Shown: positions 46,358 to 56,639 of the stretch, one piece after another
How positions within the stretch are numbered: position 1 is the stretch's first letter
Layout: each line of letters starts with the position of its first letter
Assembly (NCBI GenBank): GCA_001414345.1
Contig: LLCB01000137.1
Span: forward strand, 1-64,000
Length of the DNA: 64,000 nt
Source of the DNA: Hymenoscyphus infarciens
Lineage: Eukaryota; Ascomycota; Leotiomycetes; Helotiales; Helotiaceae
Direction: 5' to 3'
The notes under the pieces: generated by a model
Told to the model about the DNA's origin: nothing
What the model saw: only the letters and a program-made list of their open reading frames with translations
The model's database searches: none
Program-made: the position numbers and the translations under genes

Positions 46358-49270
46358 TGCGAGTTATAGTTTGCGTAAGCTTTGTAGGTTGATTTGAGGT
46401 TGGGAGAGTATTTGAGGGTGAGGCTTGTTTGTTCCCGTCGATGGTTGTTGAGTGAGGACTTTGATGGAGAAGTGAGAGGTTCTGTGTGGGAATCAGGCGA
46501 GATTTATTCAGATTCCTTCAGCCTCTGATTGTGGAGTTGTGTAATGTATTATTGTACTTGCCGTGTGAGAAGAATGGCAGGGCTTTGAGCAAGGCCAAAG
46601 CTCGAGGGAAAATGAAAACAGGGAAAGGAAAGCAGGCACCGCAAGACCAACTGTTGATTGGTCAAGGAGGAAAGGTACTGCAGGGTTCCTGCCATCATGA
46701 CATAACCCCACCCGTGGCCAAGTTGAATTCACACCCCCTCACACCACCCAATCTGATATTTTCTTATGGGACGACCGCCAAACAGGCAGCTTTTCGTCAG
46801 ATGCCCGTGAAAAGACCCAAGACCCCTGTTGACCAAGCTTTTTTTTTTGTTTTGCCGAGGTTTAAACAGCGTTAAGATGCTTATTCAAGGTTTTATGGGC
46901 ACGAAAACGTCATTCTGTGGCGGTGTTGAACTTCAAGTGTGGCTCAGCGCTCTCCCTGATCCACCCTGATCCACCCTGATCCACCTTCATTTGTGCAGGA
47001 TCTTCAACTCTCGCTTCTCCCACCTTTTTCTTCGGAGGCACCAGCTCGATGGGTAAAGTTGCGACAACGATGACGGTCTGGACTCTGGAGCAATTGGTGT
47101 GCGGAAATTGTCGTGTCGGTTGGCAGTGTTGGGTTTGCTCAATCAGTGGTCAACACGCGGCGTGGTGTGATACTCGTAGCACACCAAGCTGAGCACGACG
47201 TTGACGTGTACAACAAGTTACTTTCTAATTGAATCGTTTTAACATCGGTTCTATTTGAGCAATTATACTCTTTCTTTTGGTGTTACAAATGCGGTCCCCA
47301 AGTTTGATAACTACTAGTGTACATTGGATATGCGACCGGAATTCCCATGACAAGAACATGCTGAAGTTAGGTACCTTAACTGCTATCGAATGGGGCTACC
47401 AGGGGATGCGGGGTTTTGTACCTGTTCCAGACTCAAATCCCCGTGCCTTTCCCCATTGCCACACAACACAATCCTTGGAGAATTAAATTTTCCTTTCCGT
47501 GGCGCTTCAATTATGGTTAATTCTCACCTCAGCCAATCACCAGTCGTGTTCCCAGGATTCCCACCCTGGCCAAGGGGAAACTTGGTTCTGATTGGAGTCG
47601 AAGCCATCGCGATGACAGGTTGTTGCCGGTATTAATTGAAATCAAATATCGATCTCATTCGCGATGTTTTGATTTTGCAATTTCGGGTCTACTGCGAATT
47701 GAAGAAGGCGAGTAGATCTGTCAGCGTACCAAGACTTGGAAGAGTTGATCTTGAATCTTTTTGGGGGTTTGCTAAATGTCATATTCGTTTCTTGGATGTT
47801 GGAGCGAAGAGAGTCGAACACACTCTGAGCTCCCCGGAATAGCGAAGAAAATTTGCGCGGAGGAAGACACGACACGACCTACATACTGATTGTACTATGC
47901 TGAAAAATGGAACAAAATTCCCTACCTCTAGATGCCTGACCTGACGGGACAAACTCCTATGTGTCCTCCTCGACGGGTCTCATTTGTGCGAGAGGAGTGG
48001 GGTCACACGATACTCCTACTTTCACAAGCAATGGACGAGGCAGTATACTTATGAACATTGTTCGAGAAGCATTACGAGATTTGATAGAACTAACTTCTGC
48101 TGGTTCTAAAGCTTCTGGATGAATATTTATGTGTGTCCTAGACCGTTTGGCGCATCGCTGATCCTTCGGTCTCTTGCGTATTTCTCCGGAAGGAAAATAG
48201 AGGAAAATAGAGGAAAATAACAGAAGATAAAGGGGAAAAAGTGAGAATAGAGTGGAAAGACAAACATTGGATCGAGACCCTCTGAGAATCTGAGAAATAG
48301 AACCGGTTATATAGCCTCTGAAGAATCTAAAACCTTCTAAGCTTCTAGTTCCGTTTATTTTTGATGGTTGTGTACTTTCCTAGATTTTACGTACCAATTT
48401 AGCAAATACCTGACCATTTCCGATTCCACAATTTTCTGACATATAAGCTTGTAAGCTGACTTTCACTTGGAACTTTGAAGCCTGTCAATGTCCTTCTCCT
48501 TCTCTTGTCCGTCGCTCTTACGCCTTATCCTCAGTCAAAGTTTACCGCCGAGTACCGTCATCATATCCACCAACCGTCCAAACAAACACTTCTTTGTAAA
48601 GAAGAAATGGAGAAATGTGTTGATCCCCTGACAAGGCTAAACCTCAGACTCGCTTCGGCAACGTCAACGCCACTCGAATCAGAACCACCTCAATGTGCCA
48701 AATGCGAGTCGAACTGATCAATTAAATTGCCGACGGATGTCTTCTTAGGGCAAGCCGTATGGTGGCTCCAAGGTCCCGCCTTCTATTGTCCGGGGGAAAC
48801 CCCGCCTTCTGCTCTCCGAGTAACCCCGCTTCCCCACACCCCACTTTCGACTCTCGGTAATCAAACCGTTTCAACACGCCTGCGCGAGCCTCTAGGTGTG
48901 GACAATTATGGAGATTTGAAGCCTAAAACTCTTACTATTGCACCACTTCGGGCCTCTGAAGTCAATGTTGGTAACTCAAAGTCCGGAGTTAAGCCAATCC
49001 ATTCTGCACTCTGATTCGGCGATCTTCCTCGAGTGAGACGATACACTAGGTCATATTCCCTACGATCTGCATTTGACTGCATCACAAGTTTAAAAAATTA
49101 ATAATTTGAAGAATTCTCTACATAAGTTCGACTTCCCTGAGCGGAATTCGAGTGGGTTTCACTTTCCGTTTCCTGCTTTGCCTTTGGGTATTTGTGTTTC
49201 ACTATTTATCTGCGGAATATTTTGGCTTCATTTCCATACAAGCAAAGAAGCGGCATCAATTGGACGCATC
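46358..49270. other. Long intergenic region with short tandem repeats
   Basis: About 2.9 kb between divergent genes. CCCTGATCCA is repeated three times at 46954-46983 and AGGAAAATAG/A three times at 48191-48220. A poly-T run lies near 46841. Frames at 46486-46875, 47277-47635, 48475-48717 and 48727-49014 are unrecognised and lack intron support. Confidence 0.5.
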
Positions 49271-51224
49271 ATGTTTGGCGCCTCGAGGTACTTCGGCCTC
49301 CGGGGTCAGAGGTTGAATCTTGCCGTGGGCTTGATTGCCGGCGTTGATTTCTTGTGAGAAAGGAGCGTAAGGATATACCTCCTTCAGTTATTGACAATTT
49401 ACAGTCTTTTCGGGTATGATCAAGGTGTTATGGGAGGATTATTAACTCTCGGAAGTTGGGTAAGTTCCCAATAGGCTTGCGCAAAATCACCCACTGACCT
49501 TCAATAGGTGAAACAATTCCCAGAAATAGACGCGATCAACAACCAAGACAGCCCAAACTACAACCATATCAGTACGATCCAAGGAATTACAGTTGCGTCC
49601 TACAATATCGGTTGTTTCTTGGGCGCAGTTATCACCATTTTTATAGGAGATATATTTGGGAGAAGGAAAATGATATTTATGGGCTCGGCTATTATGGTGG
49701 TGGGTGCGGCATTGCAAGCCTCAGCATACAGTCTTCCTCACTTAATTGTTGGGAGAATTATTACTGGGTTTGGAAATGGAATGAATACTTCCACTGTGCC
49801 CACTTGGGCATCGGAAACTTCGAAATCTCATAAGCGAGGGAAGATGGTCATGATTGAAGGTGCTATGATAACTGGCGGCATTGCGACTTCTTATTGGGTA
49901 TGGGTTTTTGTCCTGACTCTTTCCGCTACAAGGCGCGAGACTAACTGGAACATACCTTTGACAGGTCGACTTCGCATTCTCATTTTTGGAGCCAAATCCG
50001 GTATCTTGGCGATTCCCTCTTGCTTTTCAAATTTTCTTCGCGCTCATTTTATTGGCTTTCATCATGGAATTGCCCGAATCGCCTCGAGTGAGTACCAATT
50101 ACTTGCTATGACAACTCCTGAAAAAATTTAACACAGGACTAACTTCAACAGTGGCTCATTCTCAAAGGCAACGAACACGAAGCTCTTTCCGTAATCGCGG
50201 CTTTAGAAAATCTACCAACCGATGACCACATTGTACAAATCGAATTCATGGAAATCAAAGACACAGTCATAGAAATGAAAGCCTACGGGTGGGCAGATCT
50301 CTTCTCAATGGGCCCAGAAAGAAACTTCCACCGCGTCATTTTAGGATATCTGAACCAAGTCTTCCAACAAATCTCCGGCATTAATCTTATTACTTACTAC
50401 GCCCCAACTATCTACAAACAATATATAGGACTTGAGGGGATTACGCCGAGTATTCTTGCCGCTGCCAATGGAACTGAGTACTTTCTCGCTTCTTGGTTTG
50501 CTGTTTACACCATCGAGAAATTTGGACGTCGTCAACTCATGCTTTTTGGTGCAGCTGGGCAAGCAGGCTCGATGGCTATTCTCGCGGGTATGAACTATAT
50601 GTCTAGTGTTGGACAAGGTGGTTCAATTCCAGGAATCTTGTCGGCTCTCTTCTTGTTTGTTTTCAACACCTTTTTTGCGATTGGTTGGCTGGGTACGTGC
50701 TTCTTCCAAACAACCCTCGCCGATTAGTACTGACAAGCACTCTAGGTATACCTTGGTTATACCCCGCCGAAATCGTCCCTCTCAAAATCCGAGCACCAGC
50801 AAATGGCCTCTCCACAAGCGCAAATTGGGCATTCAACTTTATGGTCGTGATGATAACCCCCGTCTGTTTCTCCTCCATCGGCTACAAAACATACATAATC
50901 TTCGCTGTCATAAACGCCTTCATCTTCCCAGTCGTCTACTCTATATACCCCGAAACCGCTCTGCGATCTCTTGAAGAAATCGACAATATATTCCGGAAAA
51001 CCAAAACGGGTTGGAAATCTTGGTTTGAGGTTGTGTCGGTGGCTAAAAACGAGCCCCATCGGTATGGTAAGAATGGTGAGCTGTTGATTGAGTATGCGAA
51101 TACGGAAGAACATGCTGTGAGGAGTGGCGCTGTGAAGGAGGAGCAAGCTCATAGTCGGGGGATCGAGGATGTTGCTGCTACTGGGGAGAGCGTGGAGGGC
51201 AGTGACGTTGAGAAAAGGGGTTGA
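49271..51224 (+). CDS. MFS sugar transporter (hexose-transporter family)
   Basis: Twelve-TM sugar:proton symporter. Six exons. Blocks: LFGYDQGVMGGLLT, the loop motif GDIFGRRKM, LIVGRIITGFGNGMNTSTVP, WASETSKSHKRGKMV, MELPESPRWLILKG (PESPR motif across an intron), FQQISGINLITYYAP, EKFGRRQLMLFGAAGQ, and IPWLYPAEIVPLKIRAPANG followed by the PETALRSLEEID motif. All signature motifs of the family are intact. The start at 49271 (MFGASRYFGLRGQRLN) gives a short N-terminal tail and a first intron that splits DFLLFGYDQG. The substrate cannot be assigned. Confidence 0.93.
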
Positions 51225-51639
51225 GATTGGAATGAACCTTCAACCTGGAAGAGCGGCAATGGTTTATTTACGTTCGTACCTGCCTAAACTAGCTTTCGTT
51301 GATCCAACTTTCTAGAGTAATTCAAGTCAACTTTCTAAAGATTCAGGATAGTTTGGACTATTAACTGAGGGGTTTTAAATCAACTAGGCTCCAAAGTAGT
51401 TGCACTGGAAAGTCGGGATTTTGCACCGACTGAATGTCGAGCAGGCAATAATCCTACAAAATTCGTGACAAATCTCTAATTGTCCTTGAACGTAGCCCCG
51501 CAAACTTTTACGCCAGACAATGATGTTATTTACATAGCGAGAAAATGGGCAGAGAAGGGCTATTTGTCGTCATGAAAGCTCTCCTACTCAGGTTCTAAAG
51601 CAGGTGGCGGACCATACTTGTCACCCCAAAGCCATATGC
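51225..51639. other. Intergenic region holding a MITE relic
   Basis: About 0.4 kb between convergent genes; the first part is a diverged MITE copy. Nothing else seen. Confidence 0.5.
51268..51345 (+). mobile_element. MITE relic (left half)
   Basis: TTACGTTCGTACCTGCCTAA, then CTAGCTTTCGTTGATCCAAC and CTAGAGTAATTCAAGT, closely follow the left half of the MITE at 7797 (GTTCGTACCTGCCTAGATAG...). It lies just after the stop codon of the sugar transporter. Confidence 0.6.
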
Positions 51640-52383
51640 CTATTCACGTTCTGGAATTGTCCTTTCGCGCATTTTCTTCGCCGCACATCGACTGTCAGTT
51701 CTTCGCGGTGCAATACTAGAGGTAGTGCACCCCAGTTGCCTTTCTACAAGAGTTCCAAATTCAACCCACGGATACGGTTGCAAACCCCACCACCAATCCC
51801 CCAAATCAGATGGATGCAGAGCCTCAAATGAAAGGTCCCTCACTTGTTTATTCTCCTGTTTTAGCTCTTTGAAAAAGCAGTCGTGTGGGACTGTCTGCCC
51901 GGTGGGGTGGACAACATGACTATTTACTGCGAAGCCTTCTAGTGCTAATCTACAAAAGTCCCACGTGAGGTACAATTTGTCCTTCTTGAAATCAATCCAG
52001 GTTTCCGCGGGCATATCTACGGTACCGAAAGCTTTCGTGTATGACTCCTTTGCGAAGTTCATTGAATCGCGGCATATATAGAGAAGATTTGGAGGGAGGG
52101 CTCGTGATTTGAAGCCTACGATTTCTTGGACGTCTTTCTCTTCGATTTTGTCTTGTACCTCATTGGGCCTGGATGCTGTGGAGGATTCTGGAGCAATAGC
52201 TTCAGTAGGCGATAATATTCCAGGTGCTGATAGGCGGTATTCTCGTAGGTCGACTATTCGTGCCGGGTACAACTGAACAGAAATCTTCCAGATTTGATTG
52301 CGGATTTCAGCAGGGTGTTGTGGAAAGCGTCTGAAGGAACCCTTTTGGTCGAAAAGCAGGTGTTGTTGTTTCATTGAAAACAT
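51640..52383 (-). CDS. 2EXR-domain protein of unknown function
   Basis: Single exon, about 247 residues from the ATG at 52383 (MFSMKQQHLLF). The N-terminal FRRFPQHPAEIRNQIWKISV and LYPARIVDLREY match the 2EXR pattern (F..FP..P.E.R..IW....PR.V.L) found in large families of fungal proteins of unknown role. The conserved LLYICRDSMNFAKESYTKAF block and WIDFKKDKLYLTWDF follow. No signal peptide or TM. Frame continues upstream of 52383 without ATG. Confidence 0.75.
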   Translation of the reverse strand: MFSMKQQHLLFDQKGSFRRFPQHPAEIRNQIWKISVQLYPARIVDLREYRLSAPGILSPTEAIAPESSTASRPNEVQDKIEEKDVQEIVGFKSRALPPNLLYICRDSMNFAKESYTKAFGTVDMPAETWIDFKKDKLYLTWDFCRLALEGFAVNSHVVHPTGQTVPHDCFFKELKQENKQVRDLSFEALHPSDLGDWWWGLQPYPWVEFGTLVERQLGCTTSSIAPRRTDSRCAAKKMRERTIPERE

Positions 52384-52924
52384 ATTTTCGGAAATTAGAA
52401 TGGGTCGGAAATTGAAAGGTATTAAAATTGGACTTACTCTAAGATATATGAGTTGGAGAAACTCACAGCTAGTGTGCGTGAAGCTCAGAGTTGACTGTGG
52501 TGACGACCTTAACACTAAGAGATAAGCGACACAGGGAGTTTTAGGGTCAGTGTACTAGACATTTAGAAAAACCACTAATTGTTCTAAAACACTTCGTACA
52601 TCTTAGGAGATTATACGAGACAGTTTCGAATAATCAGTATTTAGACCTTGCAATTCTTCTAAATAATATCAAAACCCTATAACCGCCACTTCTACCAACA
52701 CCCCCTAGTAATACATGTTATTCTCGGAATATAATTAGTGCTTTATTTCTTTAGGTTAAATAGATCTAGTTTTAGTTTAGCTACCAAGTGTCATATACTC
52801 TGCAATTCTATTTCTTTTAAAGAGTGCTTTATATGAAAATCAGCAAAGATTAGCCACTAGCTTCGCTCTTCTATCTAGCTAGACCACTCGCACACATCAA
52901 TATTATACTTGTCCCCTCTAAACT
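52384..52924. other. Intergenic region, 2EXR gene to pseudogene
   Basis: About 540 bp, AT-rich, with no recognised content. Base composition starts to shift toward that of the right-hand repeat block. Confidence 0.4.
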
Positions 52925-54629
52925 TTACTCTTTAGTCTTTCCCGAAAAATCCACACCACCTTTGGCATTCTTCTCTACCTTCGCCTCAAGAATAAAGGTA
53001 TCCTCATTCCACCTAAACCACTTATTCAGTCTCTTTCCCATAGATCTCAGCATAACTGAATCAATGAAGTCATCGAGGTGAGGTCGGTGAAACACAATCT
53101 TGCCTTTTGCAGCCCATTTCGAATTCTTGCTTGGTTCAAATTGAACTGCTGAGCCGTCTCCGTTGTTGTGAGCTACAACCCCAACGTTAGGATCAGCCAT
53201 CGCTAGACAAAACACATCCTATCTAAAAGATTTCTTAGAATCGTCCTCTGTCTGGGGCCTCGGAAACATGGCTTTGAATACAGCGAAGGTGCTTTTGCGA
53301 ACAACTGTCGTGACCCTTTCTTCGTCGTCAGTGGAGTCGCCTGGATAATGTTTTCAATTTCTTACAAATCGAAGCCTATTAGGGGAGAATAAGCTTGATT
53401 CACAATTTTTAGACCTAGTTTAACAATATTCGGACCCTCCGTCATGCTATCTTTTTCCTCCGAGAGGGTTTCTTTGGGATGGTCTGGTAGTGGTGGGATA
53501 ATGTTCAAGTCGACGCCTTCAAGGATGTTCTGGGTCATCTCGCGAAGGAATCGATAGTCTCTCTGCTAGGCTAGGAGCACAAAAAGTCCTCTTGGAAACC
53601 CTATAATGTTTTTATCATGAACCTGCTTTTCATTCCAATCGACGAGTTGCCCATATCTGTCACCATGCATAGCAATGCAATTCCCATTCCAAGTAGCTGG
53701 AAAACTCCCAAAAGCCCACTCCTTTTCATGGAGATCGCAATCGTAGGTTTCCCACTTGGACAGCGTATACAAGGTGCGGTTTCTTAGCAGGCTCGGGAAC
53801 TTTGTCCAGTCGGTTTTGAGTGCTTCTGCGTTGAGGTAAGGCGTCAGGAGGGTATTGTAAAACGTACGTCGATATGCAGACTCGGGAATTGGAGCTTCTT
53901 CCATGGCCGGCATTTCCACAACCATGATACCTGTCCTTCTCGTGTACTTTGCCATTTCCTCAATATAACTCCTATTGATGTACACTTCAGGGAAGTCGTA
54001 GGGGAACATGTCGGGGAAAACTAAGAAGAAGGGGTGCTGGCTTGCGCGACTTTGAAGAAGAAACGGGGATACAAAGAAATTGAGACTAAAAGCCGAGGCT
54101 AGAGTTCTTGCTTGTCTTATATTTCCCGTACAGCAGGGGTTTTAGGATCAACTTGCGAGGAAAAGGAAGGAGTCTCAGGTGAAGAAAAGAAATAGCATAC
54201 ATCCTTACCTTATAGGAGGAAGGCCTCCCGTTTCTTGACGCTGCACTTCTTCCATTTCTTGGTTATGGTTGCCTCATGCGTCTCCATACATCCTCTAAGG
54301 TAATAAAGATTAGCATATTTTTCCTCCATAATACCAGCGCATTTTTCTCGCGCGCTGTCGTCTATCAGATGCTCAACGTAGGCGAAGTCTGGGAATCTTT
54401 AAAGGGAAGGATAGCGGTAATGCTGAAGACATTTGGAACAAGCGCAGTGTGGTTCAACAACCGGAAGGCTGGTTTTCGAAATTCTTACGGATTTGGCGGC
54501 GGCTACACGTTCTTCGGAGGAAATGCTACCTAAAGTTAGAGAGTTTGCGTTTTGGGAGTGGTTCTGAACGAAACGAAAAACTTACAGATCTCCAAACCGC
54601 GTCATCCGTGTCCTTTGAGAAGGCGCCAT
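52925..54629 (-). pseudogene. Multiply disrupted gene of unknown family (RIP-like nonsense mutations)
   Basis: Coding-like text on the minus strand starts at MAPSQRTRMTRFGDL (54629), has plausible introns, and continues through FPDFAYVEHLIDDSAREK, SLNFFVSPFLLQ, FPDMFPYDFPEVYINRSYIE, KWETYDCDLHEKEWAFGSF and QRDYRFLREMTQNILEG to ADPNVGVVAHNNG and the end at 52925. It is broken by TAA at 54210-54212, TAA with a frame change at 54117-54121, TAG at 53566-53568 and TAG at 53219-53221. An intron of about 75 nt after NIVKL (acceptor ATCCAG) keeps frame, so that gap is not a lesion. The family is not recognised. Three of the lesions fit C-to-T changes in CAA or CAG codons. Confidence 0.7.
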
Positions 54630-55263
54630 TTTCTTAGACTTGGTGCGTATATATAGTAGAGAATCCAGGCGCGGAGGAGAGCACCAATAAAAGCAACAAG
54701 ACAAACAGGTTCGATCACATAACCTGCCTTTTTCCTCGTCAGGAATCAAGTCCTCAGCTATCTCACTGACAACATAAATATAGCCCTTTAACCAGTAATT
54801 ATTGTTCTCTATTAACTTAGCGTAACTTTAAGTATCGCAGTTTATATGGTTCTGTGCCCTTGCTCAGCGGCACTTTGCTTGCCTCAAGAACCCCCAAAAT
54901 ATCTACGGTTTGTCAGTGGTCTCCATTGAGAGAACAAGTCCCAGCATGCGTGCTGACCATCTTGTCAGCCATGTCAAGAAAGCATTTACTGTTGTGCTTC
55001 CGACTCCTTTTTTTTAAAGGATACGGAGGATGGCTACAATCACTAGCAACAATCAAAGCACCCATTCTCACACCCACCTGGTTAATGCCTATTCCCAACT
55101 CGTCTCTATCCTCCGCTGCAGTCATGCCAGTCTCGTCACCATCTTTTTTGTTATCTGATAGCGCAATTACTGTAAGGCAGGAAAGTTAAGATTATCCAAA
55201 GCATTTGTTGAGTTGTCAGCTTACCTCTACTGCTTGGGTATGTTTCTATGAATGGGGATATTA
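54630..55263. other. Intergenic region, pseudogene to TIR element
   Basis: About 630 bp. A frame at 54854-55189 has no recognisable domain. Transition to repeat DNA. Confidence 0.4.
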
Positions 55264-55913
55264 GGGCGTCCTGAAAGTACAAAAGTCTAAAAACGACTAA
55301 ATTGTAAATCATAAATCGTAAATCGTAAATCGCAAAAGTTAAGTATTTATAGCTAGATTAACTAAGGCCTCTAAGAGCTATAGCTAATCGTAAATTATAT
55401 TATACTATCTACTTACTCTCTTACTCCTTATCCTATTCTTTTATATATTATGTATACCAAGAGAGTATAGGTGAGAGTATAGGTGAGAATATAGGTGAGA
55501 GTGTAGGAGAGAGGGGGTGAGTGAGAGAGTAAGTAAATATTCGGAGGAAAGTTTTTCCTGGCGTAGGTAAAGGGAGTTTAGCTAAAGTAGTAAACAATCC
55601 CCTCCCCTCTCCCTCTCACTCTCTCCCTTATTAGTCTAGAAATAATAGGAACAATATATTACGAGAGTTAGGTAATAGGGAGTAAAGATACGATAGTAAG
55701 GATGTTACTGCTATACACGTGATACTTATTATCCCTCTCTATTTTTTAATTAGCAGGTTACTGTGGTTAAGACTATCCAGTCTTAATATAGAGAGAGTGG
55801 GGGAGAGAGTGGGAGTTGTTTTATTCTCTCTTTTTTATTTATAGAAAGTAACATTTTGCGATTTACGATTTACGATTACGTCGTTTTTGGACTTTTGTAG
55901 ATTCAGGATGCAG
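55264..55913. mobile_element. 650-bp TIR element with TA target duplication
   Basis: The left end (GGGCGTCCTGAAAGTACAAA..., CTAAAAACGAC) and the reverse complement of the right end (CTGCATCCTGAATCTACAAA..., CCAAAAACGAC) match over about 65 bp with mainly transition differences. Both then run into AAATCGTAAATCG-type heptamers. Dinucleotide TA flanks both ends (55262-55263 and 55914-55915), as for Tc1/mariner-type insertions. There is no coding capacity, so it is a non-autonomous element. Inside, a 12-bp minisatellite (GAGAGTATAGGT-like) lies at 55461-55512. Confidence 0.75.
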
Positions 55914-56227
55914 TAGATATCGTCGTAAAGGTGCTTAATGAGATACAGGTTTTGATTGCGTGAATTGAAGATGGTTTATGAAAGGCAAAATAGTTGGAAC
56001 GAAGAGTGTTCAGGATTAAGGTAAGGTTGTTTCAGAGAAAATAAGCGAGACATGGAGAGAATTAAGAATACTAGCAATGGTGAGGTTTTTAGACAGCTAG
56101 AAGGAAGAATTACAAAAACTTAGGTCCACTTAAACTCTCAAAGTATACTACCTTCTACTTCTCCATTTAGAACTAAGATCCGTCGACGCCTTCATAACCT
56201 CTCAATGAATATTAGAAGTGGTAGTAA

Positions 56228-56315
56228 ATACGTCCCTGCCCTAGCTCTCGATGTTCCAACTTTCCATATCAATTCAAATAATTACCCTAGACATTCAAGA
56301 CACTTAAGAAGATTG
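56228..56315 (+). mobile_element. MITE relic
   Basis: ACGTCCCTGCCCTAGCTCTC, GATGTTCCAACTTTCC, then AATTCAAATAATTACCCTAG, in the same order as the 7797 element. Most changes are transitions. Confidence 0.55.
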
Positions 56316-56639
56316 ACCCAGCCGCTTTAGAACAAGCAAACCAAAAGCACCTCGTATATTTTCATGCAGTCATTTAAAAGGAAATGCACCACCAAAAGAA
56401 GATTTGGGCCTCGAGAGAAGTAATTCTTCATATCTCTATACAAATCCTTTCCCACCTACTAATTTCACGTTACTAGGTTACAACCTTGAAATGTGTGTAC
56501 TAAGATATGCCCTACGAGCTAAACGATTACCGAAAATAATAAGAAATAGGTAGAGGTATACACCAACTTATATGAGGTGGATTCTGAAGAGTTCTGCTCA
56601 TATCTCCATATTTATCGCTTTTCGTTATATATACGTATT

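Noticed and set aside
53339..53414. Apparent stop after GFDL in the pseudogene region
   Set aside because: An intron of about 75 nt from after NIVKL to ATCCAG joins in frame, so I do not count this as a lesion.
55461..55512. Short regular repeats as a possible CRISPR array
   Set aside because: Units of 12 bp without spacers in a eukaryotic repeat block; it is a minisatellite.
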